From NCBI RefSeq assembly GCF_041821085.1, contig NZ_JBGUAZ010000001.1, positions 372,001 through 436,000 on the forward strand: 64,000 bases of DNA, written 5' to 3'. Source of the DNA: Natrinema sp. HArc-T2. GTDB taxonomy: Archaea > Halobacteriota > Halobacteria > Halobacteriales > Natrialbaceae. The position numbers and the translations under genes were made by a program. Shown one piece after another: positions 16,693 to 24,197 of the stretch. Within the stretch, counting starts at the first letter, position 1, and every line of letters begins with the position of its first letter. The notes under the pieces were generated by a model. It was not told the origin of the DNA. It searched no databases and was given only the letters and a program-made list of their open reading frames with translations.

Positions 16693-16959
16693 ATGCCACG
16701 ATACGAAGTTACCATCGAGAAAGACGCCTGCGACGGCATCTTCGCCTGTCTGACCCGCGATCCGCGCTTTATCGAAGGCGCGGACGGCCTCGCGACGGTC
16801 GACCCGGACGCGGATCCGGTCTATGACTGTGAGGGCGAGGTCACGGACAACGAGGAACGCGTCGTCGCGACGTTCGACGACGACCGCATTGACGAGGCCC
16901 AGCAGGCCGCCGCGGCCTGCCCCACGGACGCGATCATCGTCGAGGAGGTGGGCGAATGA
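16693..16959 (+). CDS. Small ferredoxin, predicted single [3Fe-4S]-type cluster
   Basis: An 88-residue acidic ferredoxin starting MPRYEVTIEKDACDGIFACL. Cysteines are C13, C19, C46 and C76; C13-x5-C19 with C76-Pro (AACPTDAI) matches the ligand set of mono-cluster [3Fe-4S] ferredoxins, where the middle Cys of the C-x2-C-x2-C run is absent (Ile16 here). C46 lies in a loop and might complete a four-Cys site. It sits 7 bases after cbiH2 and overlaps the next gene by 4, so it probably feeds electrons to a step in this pathway, such as ring reduction or cobalt reduction. The partner is not known. Confidence 0.85.
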   Translation: MPRYEVTIEKDACDGIFACLTRDPRFIEGADGLATVDPDADPVYDCEGEVTDNEERVVATFDDDRIDEAQQAAAACPTDAIIVEEVGE

Positions 16960-17654
16960 GCGACGGCGACGCGCTCGAGATCGTGGTCCCCTCGGACCCA
17001 CTCGCGGGACACGCCGCGACGGCGTACTTCTGGGGCCACGTTGCTGGGAGTGGCGATGTCTCGGACGACGGTATCGAGGTCGTCACCAACGACGAGGAGT
17101 CCGCCCAAGTGCTGGCCGCGATTGCGGGCGGGAACGTCGCACACGAGACGACGACCCGCGAGTACGCCCACGACACCTCGATCACGCGCACGGAAGACGA
17201 GTACACGCTGTCGATCGGCGAGGAAGATGTTGGAGGGCTGTTGGGTCGCACCAGCGCCCTCTCGCTCCCCGTCGACGGGCGGGGCAACTACCGCTTCGGG
17301 GCCTTTACGAGCCACGAACGGGAGCTGCTCCGCGGCCTGCTCGAGGGCTGTGGCACGATCTGTTTCAAGTCCTCGAGTGGCACCGTGGGCATTTCCTTCG
17401 TCCACGACGACCGCGAACTGCTCGAGGTAACCCAGGAGCTGATCGCCGACTGTCCGATCGACGCCCCCACGGGAGATCTCTCGGCGACTTCGTCGGGTGG
17501 CTACTGGTTCGGTGTCGACGACGACGCTGTCCCCGAGTTCGGCACCTGGCTCTACGAGAACTGCGAGGAAACCGGCCTGTTCGCGCCGAGTCGCCGCCGC
17601 AAACTCGAGCGCAGTCTCGAGCAAGCGTCGGCGTACGACGGCGACGAGACGTAA
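16956..17654 (+). CDS. Cobalamin-operon protein with two degenerate LAGLIDADG-like units
   Basis: A 232-residue protein not matching any known corrin enzyme. Two halves repeat a motif-strand-helix pattern. YFWGHVAGSG (residues 24-33) is followed by IEVVTNDEESAQVLAAI, and LLRGLLEGCG (124-133) is followed by VGISFVHDDRELLEVTQEL and FGVDDDAVPEFGTWLYEN. This layout is that of LAGLIDADG domains, but the metal-binding acidic residue before the last Gly is Ser32 and Cys132, so cleavage activity is not expected. The fold assignment is my inference from pattern. It overlaps the ferredoxin by 4 bases and precedes cbiX by 15, implying a role in corrin synthesis or its control. Confidence 0.72.
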   Translation: MSDGDALEIVVPSDPLAGHAATAYFWGHVAGSGDVSDDGIEVVTNDEESAQVLAAIAGGNVAHETTTREYAHDTSITRTEDEYTLSIGEEDVGGLLGRTSALSLPVDGRGNYRFGAFTSHERELLRGLLEGCGTICFKSSSGTVGISFVHDDRELLEVTQELIADCPIDAPTGDLSATSSGGYWFGVDDDAVPEFGTWLYENCEETGLFAPSRRRKLERSLEQASAYDGDET

Positions 17655-17669
17655 CACGATCGACGATCG

Positions 17670-18902
17670 ATGAGTACACCTGACGAATCCACGCCCGCGT
17701 CGGTGGCTGGCTTCGACGACGAAGCCGTCCTCCTGATCGGCCACGGCTCCAGACGCGAGAAGTCGAACGAACAGGTCCGCGAACTGGCCGCCGGACTCGA
17801 GTCACGACTGGGAATCCCGGTCGACGCCGCGTTCCTCGAACTCGCGGAGCCGTCGATCGAAGAGGCCTTCGCGGGACTTGCACCCGTCGCCGATCGGGTG
17901 ACCGTCGTCCACTGCTCGCTCTTTGCTGCGAGCCACGTCAAAAACGACGTACCGCTGGCGATCGAGCAGGCCCGCGCCGAACACGACATCGCGATCGACA
18001 ACGGCGCCCATCTGGGAGTCCATCCCGCCATCCTGGATCTGCTGGACGATCGCGCCGCCGAAGTCGAAGCGCAACTGGGCGTCGATCGCGCTGAGGACGA
18101 TGTCGCCGTCGTCGTCTGTGGCCGCGGCTCGAGCGATCCGGACGCGAACGGCGACGTCCACAAGCTGGCCCGCTTGCTGTTCGAGGGCCGGGACTTCGAC
18201 CGCGCCGAGGCGACGTTCATCGGCGTGACCGAGCCGACGCTCGAGGACACCCTCCACGGGCTCTCGAAACACCGGCCCGACGCGGTCGTCGTGCTCCCCT
18301 ATATGCTCGGCGACGGCGTCCTGACCCAGCGGGTCCGCGACTGGACTGCGGAGTTCGACGAGGACTACCCCTACGTCGACGCGCTGGCCGGCGACCCGCT
18401 CGGGACGGACTCGCGGCTGCTCGATGTCTTCGCCGACCGTTGGCAGGAGGCGCGGTCGGGCAGCGTCGAGATGTCCTGTGATACGTGCAAGTACAAGGTC
18501 GACCTCGAGGGCTACGAGGAAGACGTCGGCGGCGCACGCGCCATGTTGCGTGCGCTGGCCCACCAGGAGGCCCACGCCGACCGCGAGGATATCGACGACG
18601 AACCTCACAGTCACGACGCACCCGAGAAACACGTCGCGGTCTGTACCAACCAGACCTGCGCGAAGATGGGCTCGCCGGCAGTCCTCGAGCGCCTCCGTCA
18701 GGAGGTACGCGACTCCGAACATTGCGACGCCCGGATCACGCGCTCGTCTTGTTTGGGACGGTGTGGCGACGGGCCGATGGTCGCGGTCTACCCCGACGGG
18801 ATCTGGTACGGCGGCGTCGAATCCGGCGACGCCGAACGGATCGTCGCCGACCACCTCGACCGGGATCGCATCGTCAGCGACCTCGTCGATCAGACGCTGT
18901 AG
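17670..18902 (+). CDS. cbiX: Sirohydrochlorin cobaltochelatase CbiX fused to a [2Fe-2S] ferredoxin-like domain
   Basis: A 410-residue protein. Residues about 18-265 are two CbiX halves: the first keeps the metal-site His (LLIGHGSRREKSNEQ, H25), while in the second the equivalent is CGRGSSDPDANGDV with Arg. A CDTCKYK motif follows (C270, C273), which may hold metal. The C-terminal 85 residues are a thioredoxin-fold [2Fe-2S] ferredoxin with C325, C330, C361 and C365 (CTNQTC and SSCLGRCGDGP). It inserts cobalt into sirohydrochlorin early in the anaerobic-type route. Fusion and operon position suggest redox coupling of cobalt insertion; that is inference. Confidence 0.9.
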   Translation: MSTPDESTPASVAGFDDEAVLLIGHGSRREKSNEQVRELAAGLESRLGIPVDAAFLELAEPSIEEAFAGLAPVADRVTVVHCSLFAASHVKNDVPLAIEQARAEHDIAIDNGAHLGVHPAILDLLDDRAAEVEAQLGVDRAEDDVAVVVCGRGSSDPDANGDVHKLARLLFEGRDFDRAEATFIGVTEPTLEDTLHGLSKHRPDAVVVLPYMLGDGVLTQRVRDWTAEFDEDYPYVDALAGDPLGTDSRLLDVFADRWQEARSGSVEMSCDTCKYKVDLEGYEEDVGGARAMLRALAHQEAHADREDIDDEPHSHDAPEKHVAVCTNQTCAKMGSPAVLERLRQEVRDSEHCDARITRSSCLGRCGDGPMVAVYPDGIWYGGVESGDAERIVADHLDRDRIVSDLVDQTL

Positions 18903-18956
18903 CAAAGCTGCACCGACTAACGAGACGATACACGATTCCAACACTACTATTCAACC

Positions 18957-19328
18957 ATGAGCTGCCACGAAATCGAAGCACTACGACTCGGACTGATGAA
19001 CGTCCTCGGCGTCGGGGACGACAGCGCCCGCGAGCACGCGGAGAAAGAACTCGAAGGCCACCTCGAGGGCCCGATTCAGGGCCTCGTGGAGGCCGACAGC
19101 CTCACCGAACTGCAGCGCCACCTCGACGCGGCGCTGGTCGACTTAGAGGAGGAGGTCGCCACGATGGACAGCGCCGACCCGGAATACGATTACACGCGAG
19201 GGCGACTGCTGGCGGTTCGTGACGCCGAGCGAGCGGTCGGGCGGCTGGCCACGCAGGGCGAGAGCATCGTCGAGGGGCTCGGCGATGCCCACGACACCCT
19301 CCACGAGACGTTCCCGGTCGAGGAGTGA
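18957..19328 (+). CDS. DUF3209 family protein
   Basis: A 123-residue acidic, all-helical protein starting MSCHEIEALRLGLMNVLGVG. Composition and motif (CHEIEALRLGLMNVLG, then EHAEKELEG) match DUF3209, a haloarchaeal family that I recall accompanying cobalamin genes. The N-terminal C3-H4-E5 could bind a metal. No activity is known; a helical adaptor or metal carrier for the corrin pathway is speculation from context. It starts 54 bases after cbiX and its stop lies 3 bases before the next gene. Confidence 0.82.
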   Translation: MSCHEIEALRLGLMNVLGVGDDSAREHAEKELEGHLEGPIQGLVEADSLTELQRHLDAALVDLEEEVATMDSADPEYDYTRGRLLAVRDAERAVGRLATQGESIVEGLGDAHDTLHETFPVEE

Positions 19329-19331
19329 ACG

Positions 19332-20606
19332 ATGGCTGAACCTGTACCCGACCACGACAGCGGGATCGATTTCCGACAGGTACCGCTCGGCGAGATCGAG
19401 CCGGCGCGGAGCCGGCACATGTGGACCCGATCCGCGGTCGGCGTCGCCGAGTCGGGCGACCTTGCCGTCACCGGCGAGTGGGACGGCACCGTCACTGCCC
19501 GCGACATCGATTCACTCGAGACCCGCTGGACAGTCGACCATCCCGACCACGCGGTCGGCATCGCGTCGCTCGAGGCTGACGAGACGATCGCCGTCGCCGG
19601 CCGCGGCGACACCGGAACGATCGCGGCCTACGACGCCGAGACGGGCGAGCAGCGCTGGCGCTACGACACCGTCGACGACGTCGGCGAGGCGGTCAAAGAC
19701 ACCGTCTTCTATCTGCCCTACGTCGTCGCGCTCGAGACTGGAACGGACGCCGACGGAAACGAGCGGCTCTATGCTGCTGCGCGACGCTACGAGCGCGACG
19801 GTGAGACGCGACAGTGGCACAGCACGGTCTACGCGTTCGACACCGACGGCGAGATCTGCTGGACCTACGAGACTGACGCCTCACCGATCGCGCTCGATCT
19901 CGCCGCCGACGGCGAGCGCCTCGCGGTGGGCTACAACCGCTGTATGGGCGATCACGACACTGGGCTCGTCGTCCTCGAGGCCAATGCGGGCAAGCTCGCG
20001 TGGACCTGGGATCCTGGTACAGACGGCGACCGTCGCGTCGGCGATGTCTCCTTTGACGGGGAGACGATCGCTGTCTCGAGCCACGGCGACAAACGCGGTT
20101 ACCTGCTCGGTCCCGCCGGTGCTGAGCGCTGGCACGTCGACCTCGCTGTCGAGACCGAGATCGACGGAGAGACGCTCTATGCCTATCCGAACCACGCCTA
20201 CGCGAACGACGGGCGGGTGGCGTTCGTGACGGGCAACACCTACGCGGCAGAGAGTCGCGAAACGGAGAGCCGGCATCCGAACGAACACCGGGTCGCCGCG
20301 TTCGACGCCGACGGCGACCTCGTGTGGGACGAGACGGTTCGCGGGTTCGTCCACGGGCTGGCCACCGACGGCGATCGCCTCGTTGCGCCCTGTGCTCAGA
20401 ACTTCCGGGTTCGCGATCCCGACACCCACGCCGTTCGCTGGTTCGATCTCGAGTCCGGCGCGGACGGCTGTGAACGCATCGATGGAATCGCCACTGCGGC
20501 TGCCGTCGCCGACGATACCGTCGCTGCGATCGAGGAACCTGTGACGTATCACGACGAGGGCGAGACGCGTGGCGCGTACGCGCTTCGTGTCGGCTCGCTC
20601 GAGTAG
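19332..20606 (+). CDS. PQQ/BamB-like beta-propeller protein
   Basis: A 424-residue protein built of repeated blades. GTVTARDIDSLETRWTVD, GTIAAYDAETGEQRWRYD, STVYAFDTDGEICWTYE, and later HRVAAFDADGDLVWDETV show the A-x-D-xx-(T/D)G-xx-RW signature of quinoprotein/BamB-type propellers. There is no signal peptide, so it is probably cytoplasmic. It is the last gene of the cobalamin run, 3 bases after DUF3209. I recall a similar position in other haloarchaeal cobalamin clusters. Propellers of this kind are often scaffolds; a cofactor-binding role is not shown. Confidence 0.8.
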   Translation: MAEPVPDHDSGIDFRQVPLGEIEPARSRHMWTRSAVGVAESGDLAVTGEWDGTVTARDIDSLETRWTVDHPDHAVGIASLEADETIAVAGRGDTGTIAAYDAETGEQRWRYDTVDDVGEAVKDTVFYLPYVVALETGTDADGNERLYAAARRYERDGETRQWHSTVYAFDTDGEICWTYETDASPIALDLAADGERLAVGYNRCMGDHDTGLVVLEANAGKLAWTWDPGTDGDRRVGDVSFDGETIAVSSHGDKRGYLLGPAGAERWHVDLAVETEIDGETLYAYPNHAYANDGRVAFVTGNTYAAESRETESRHPNEHRVAAFDADGDLVWDETVRGFVHGLATDGDRLVAPCAQNFRVRDPDTHAVRWFDLESGADGCERIDGIATAAAVADDTVAAIEEPVTYHDEGETRGAYALRVGSLE

Positions 20607-20709
20607 TGTCAATTGGGGTTTCGAGAGCGGTTTCTGCCACGCTGTGCCGACTAGTCGCATACGCAAGGCCAACCGCCACAACGCTTAGGGCCCTCTGCTT
20701 TTCTGTATA

Positions 20710-21654
20710 ATGACCGATGAGTTCGCACATAACGGACTCGAGGAATGCTCGTATTCAGAGCGGGGCGAGCATTCCTCGAGCCGCCCCGACGGTGCCGTGC
20801 ATGCAGCAGGGCCGCCACGCCGAGTATTGACTGACGGCGGACAGGCGGAGATGGAAGAATCGGAAGACGAAACGGCCGACAGTGATGCCGAGGGAGAAGC
20901 CGAAGAAGCACCCGAAAACGAAGAAACCGAGGGCGAAGGCAAGGAAGAGGGAGAAGAGCCGGAAGTAGAGCAATCGCAAGCAGAAGAGGAGACAGAGGAA
21001 GAAGCAGAGGAAGCGGAAGAGGAGACAGCGGAAGCGGAAGAGGAGACAGCGGAAGAGGCAGAAGAAGCGGAAGCGGAAGAGGAGACAGCGGAAGAGGCAG
21101 AAGAAGCGGAAGCAGAAGAAGACGAATACCACGTCGAAGACGCCGACGACGTCTATCAGGACGATGAGGTTGCAGGTGTCCTCCATCTCGACCTCGACGG
21201 CCTGTTCCTCGATTTGCTCGGCCTCGAGGTGAACCTGAACCCGGTCACGCTCGACGTCTCGGCGCGACCGGGTGAGAACAACCTGCTCGGGAACCTCCTT
21301 GCAGCGGTCTCGGGACTCTTCGACGGGTCCGGAGGCATGCTCGAGAAGGCGGAATCGCTGCTGAGTAAGCCAGGTAAACTCTTCGACGCTCTGTTCGGGG
21401 GTGGTGCGGACGGTGAGACGGAAGACGAGGACGCAGAATCGGGCGAGGGTGACGACTCCCCCGGTCGCATCTCCAGAGCGATCGGCTGGCTCAAAGAGAA
21501 GGTGGCCGCGCTCGTGCCTAGCTTCCCCACCGAGGAGGTCGTGGCAGCGATCGTCAGTGAAGTGATCGAACAGTTAGTCGAGCGACTCGAGCCCGAACAA
21601 CCCGAAGAGACCAGCGAACAGAGGGAGCCGTCACAGGCGGAGGCAACAGCATGA
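20710..21654 (+). CDS. Acidic protein 1 of unknown four-gene cluster (Glu/Ala-repeat and hydrophobic LG/LN core)
   Basis: A 314-residue protein of no known function. Residues 1-47 include a GAVHAAGPPRRVLTDGG stretch. Residues 48-145 are almost pure Glu/Ala/Thr, with a 39-bp tandem DNA repeat. Residues about 156-215 are a well-ordered hydrophobic core (LHLDLDGLFLDLLGLEVN, then LDVSARPGENNLLGNLLAAV) that recalls an (LG/LN)-rich conserved region in uncharacterised bacterial proteins. Amphipathic C-terminal helices follow. CTTA at 20684 is 26 bases before this ATG and supports the start; an ATG at 20851 (MEESEDETAD) is the alternative, which would leave the hairpin at 20737-20780 in a leader. It overlaps the next gene as ATGA. 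Confidence 0.72.
   Translation: MTDEFAHNGLEECSYSERGEHSSSRPDGAVHAAGPPRRVLTDGGQAEMEESEDETADSDAEGEAEEAPENEETEGEGKEEGEEPEVEQSQAEEETEEEAEEAEEETAEAEEETAEEAEEAEAEEETAEEAEEAEAEEDEYHVEDADDVYQDDEVAGVLHLDLDGLFLDLLGLEVNLNPVTLDVSARPGENNLLGNLLAAVSGLFDGSGGMLEKAESLLSKPGKLFDALFGGGADGETEDEDAESGEGDDSPGRISRAIGWLKEKVAALVPSFPTEEVVAAIVSEVIEQLVERLEPEQPEETSEQREPSQAEATA
20737..20780. repeat. 15-bp perfect inverted repeat near the start of the acidic cluster
   Basis: CTCGAGGAATGCTCG at 20737-20751 and its exact reverse complement at 20766-20780 enclose a 14-base loop. In the long reading it lies within codons 10-24 of acidic protein 1; in the short reading it is in the 5' leader. An alternative pairing of CGGGGC and GCCCCG just downstream competes with it, a layout seen in RNA switches. 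It may equally be a DNA operator. Confidence 0.55.
21007..21120 (+). repeat. 39-bp tandem repeat coding for Glu/Ala-rich units
   Basis: Two perfect 39-base copies at 21028-21066 and 21067-21105, with partial copies on both sides. The unit begins GCGGAAGCGGAAGAGGAG and encodes 13 residues (AEAEEETAEEAEE). Exact copies mean recent slippage, and length variation between strains is likely. Confidence 0.75.
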
Positions 21655-22127
21655 GCGATAGCACACTGACCCAGCGGATCGATACCGAGAAGATTAGCGA
21701 CAACGTCGACGTCGACGAACTGGTCGAAGGAACCCAGTGGGAAGACGAAATCGACGGGGACAAGCCGCTCGGCGAAGCGCTGGGCGGGCAGATCGGCGCG
21801 ATCCTCGGGCGGGCAATCGGCGAATCCCTCGGACGGACGATCGGGGACATGGTCGTTGACGAACTACTCAGTTCCGGCGAGGAGGAAGGGAAAGCGGACG
21901 TGGCTGAGGAACCCGCCGAGGAAGGCGACGAACCCGCTGAGGAGGACGAAACCGGTGAAGAGTCCGCCGAGGAAGGCGACGAAGAAACCGAGGCCGAGGG
22001 AGCAGGCGAAAGCGACGGCGATGAATCCGAGGACGACACCGAGACAGAAGGTGACTCCGAGTCGGACACGAAGGACAATGAATCAGCGGACGAAGAACCG
22101 GGGCAATCGACCGAAGCCGAAGAGTAA
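21651..22127 (+). CDS. Acidic glycine-zipper protein 2 of unknown cluster
   Basis: A 158-residue protein. After 40 ordinary acidic residues come seven consecutive Gly-x-x-hydrophobic tetrads at residues 41-68 (GEAL, GGQI, GAIL, GRAI, GESL, GRTI, GDMV), a textbook glycine zipper able to form close helix packing or insert into membranes. Residues 75-158 are a disordered Glu/Asp/Ser/Thr tail. No signal peptide is present. It overlaps acidic protein 1 by 4 bases and is followed 53 bases later by a gene with the same zipper, so the products likely assemble together. The activity is unknown. Confidence 0.75.
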   Translation: MSDSTLTQRIDTEKISDNVDVDELVEGTQWEDEIDGDKPLGEALGGQIGAILGRAIGESLGRTIGDMVVDELLSSGEEEGKADVAEEPAEEGDEPAEEDETGEESAEEGDEETEAEGAGESDGDESEDDTETEGDSESDTKDNESADEEPGQSTEAEE

Positions 22128-22180
22128 CACTGTGACACGGAAAAATAACGTGCTCCACGGATCCGATCGGGGTGGTTATC

Positions 22181-23023
22181 ATGAGTGAGGCATCCGGACT
22201 GAAGGGAATGGTAGCTGATGAGGTCAGCAACCAGCTCGATGTCGCCGATATGCTCGGTGATGGGAGTATCGAAGACAGCATCGACGGCGGCGAAGTCGGC
22301 GCTGCGGTCGGTCGCCAGTTCGGTGAGCAGTTCGGACGTGATGTCGGTGAGTCGGTCGGCCGAGCAGTCCACGAGACGATCGCCGCGGGCGTCGACGAAG
22401 GAAAGGAACTCGGTGAGATCCAGACAGACCTCTCGACGGCGATTCAAAACGCCCTCCGGGAGTCGTTCTCGGAGATCGAAGGCCGCGATTCGCTCGAGTC
22501 GATGGCCAAAGGCGTCACCGATGGGAGTAGCGTCGAGGGACTTCTAGACGGCATCGGTGGTGATGAGAGTGAGAAGCAGGCTGAACCACAGGCTGAGGAA
22601 CCAGCGGAGGAAGCGGAAGATCAGGAAAACGAAGGCGGAGAGAGTGACGAAACGGACGCCAAAGCGGTGGTGAAAGAAGCTGCCGGCAAAGCAGGGGACT
22701 CAGTCGAGAACGCTGCCAGCAACGCGAAAGAGACGGTCGAAAGCGTTGCTGGCGAATCCGGGGCGACCGATGAAGCCGACTCGTCCGGAGATGGCGAGGA
22801 CGAGTCGTCAAGCGCGGATCTCGAGGACCTTCGGAAGGACACGCTCGAGGACTTCCTCGGCGTGATGTCCTACGACGACCTGCAGTCGGTCGCGAAAGAC
22901 GTCGGCGTAAAGGCGAACCTCAGCCGTGAGGAGATGACCGACGAGATTATCGAGACGGTGACGGACGATGAACCGGACGCGGACTCGAGCGAGGAGTCAG
23001 AAACGGAGGCGGAAGCCGAGTGA
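22181..23023 (+). CDS. Acidic glycine-zipper protein 3 with a C-terminal SAP/Rho-N-like helical motif
   Basis: A 280-residue protein. Residues 36-63 contain seven GxxF/V tetrads (GGEV, GAAV, GRQF, GEQF, GRDV, GESV, GRAV), matching the zipper of the preceding gene. A helical segment (residues 64-130) and a long acidic linker follow. Residues about 214-258 (LEDLRKDTLEDFLGVMSYDD then LQSVAKDVGVKANLSREEM) have the helix-turn-helix spacing of SAP or Rho-N domains, which bind nucleic acid; that assignment is tentative. The ATG at 22181 has GGGGTGG nine bases before it and is preferred over the GTG at 22172. Confidence 0.75.
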   Translation: MSEASGLKGMVADEVSNQLDVADMLGDGSIEDSIDGGEVGAAVGRQFGEQFGRDVGESVGRAVHETIAAGVDEGKELGEIQTDLSTAIQNALRESFSEIEGRDSLESMAKGVTDGSSVEGLLDGIGGDESEKQAEPQAEEPAEEAEDQENEGGESDETDAKAVVKEAAGKAGDSVENAASNAKETVESVAGESGATDEADSSGDGEDESSSADLEDLRKDTLEDFLGVMSYDDLQSVAKDVGVKANLSREEMTDEIIETVTDDEPDADSSEESETEAEAE

Positions 23024-23102
23024 TCGACTCAAACGCACTGCTCTCGCTTCGAACGGGGGACGGATGACACAACCAGCGGCGCGCTGAGAGCGAGGGCCAT
23101 CC

Positions 23103-23894
23103 ATGAGTGACTCGCAACTACACGACCGGGTGCACGAGATACTGACCGAGGCCGACACATCAAGTGTCTCGCTCGTCGCCGGCGATGGTGACGACGAGTC
23201 GACCGAGACGGACCTGCTCGAGACTGCAACCGAGGCGAGCGACCTCCTCGAGTCGACCAACCTCGACGAGTTGCTTGCCGCAGTCGGGCTGGACACGCTC
23301 GCAGATGGAACCGAACCGGATTCGATTCCCGAGGCTATCGCCCGGGGTGAGCAGGAGAACGTGGCGGCCCTCCAGCGGCTGCTCCACCTCGCGAAACTGG
23401 CCGACCGGGCCGACGATGGGAGTCTCGAGGGAGCAGTCGGCGACCTTCAGGAAGCGATCGACGAACGGACGGGATCGGCTACCGAAGACGAGGACCGCAA
23501 TGCCGACAGGGATCGGCTGGACGACGAGTCGGCGACCGCCGAGAGCGGCGATACAGACGAGACTGACGCCGATCACGAGGATCGCCTGCGATCGTCGCTT
23601 CAGTCCTCGTTTGAACAGTTCGGCGACGACCTCCAGCAACTCAGAGCACGACTCGGGACGGCAAGTGCTGGCACATCGAGTCGTGGGGCTGCTGACGATG
23701 CTCAGTCCGATGCAGACGACGCTGAAACTGCGGGCGACGAGGGCCTCGTGGAGAGCGGACTCAGTAGCAATCAGGACTACGGGACGGCGTCAGGTGGTCC
23801 GACGCGCTGCTCGACGATGGCACCGCCGCCGTCCCGGCGAGCGGACATGAAAGGTCCCGTCAGGCACTCGACGGTGCCGGACAAACAGGGATAG
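23103..23894 (+). CDS. Acidic protein 4 of unknown cluster with a conserved-looking basic C-terminal tail
   Basis: A 263-residue protein starting MSDSQLHDRVHEILTEADTS. Residues 1-125 are predicted helical and acidic, with an ordered ELLAAVGLDTLADG and a leucine-rich helix (VAALQRLLHLAKLADRA). Residues 125-225 are acidic linker with one helix. The last 30 residues reverse character: RCSTMAPPPSRRADMKG then RHSTVPDKQG, basic and proline-rich, with the RxST(M/V)xP motif twice. Such a sharply different tail usually marks an interaction or anchoring signal. It starts 79 bases after protein 3 in the same direction. No function is recognised. Confidence 0.72.
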   Translation: MSDSQLHDRVHEILTEADTSSVSLVAGDGDDESTETDLLETATEASDLLESTNLDELLAAVGLDTLADGTEPDSIPEAIARGEQENVAALQRLLHLAKLADRADDGSLEGAVGDLQEAIDERTGSATEDEDRNADRDRLDDESATAESGDTDETDADHEDRLRSSLQSSFEQFGDDLQQLRARLGTASAGTSSRGAADDAQSDADDAETAGDEGLVESGLSSNQDYGTASGGPTRCSTMAPPPSRRADMKGPVRHSTVPDKQG

Positions 23895-24148
23895 TACGAG
23901 GTATCTCTCGGCTTCGCTCGAGCGCGTCGGGGTCGCGCCAGCCGACCCCCAAATCTCGACTGGGTGTCGTCGGGAGTGCGAGGCGGATCTCGGCGACCGG
24001 TGGATGCACCCCTCGAACCATCAAATGCCAGACACTTACCGAGTAGCACGGTCGGTGAACGTTCTAGAGCAGCGATAAGCGTAACCGAAAGCAGTTATAA
24101 TCTCGGTCGTATCGGCCATTCGAGCGTCCGACGTAACCACTGTCGCCC
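23895..24148. other. Intergenic gap between the acidic cluster and tupA
   Basis: About 290 bases separate the two transcription units. The first half is GC-rich with no credible ORF; the second half is AT-richer and leads into the tupA promoter. I see no RNA gene or mobile element. Confidence 0.4.
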
Positions 24149-24197
24149 AAACGTTTATTTACATCCGTTTCATCGTTATTCCCGACATGGAATATCG
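24149..24197 (+). promoter_or_regulatory. tupA promoter with near-palindrome over the start codon
   Basis: AACGTTTATTTAC around 24149-24161 is a strong haloarchaeal TATA element 26-35 bases before the ATG at 24187. The near-perfect inverted repeat CGTTATTCC-CGACAT-GGAATATCG (24174-24197, 8 of 9 pairs) straddles the start codon. The ModE-like regulator encoded at 26734 is an obvious candidate to bind it; this is inference. Confidence 0.45.
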
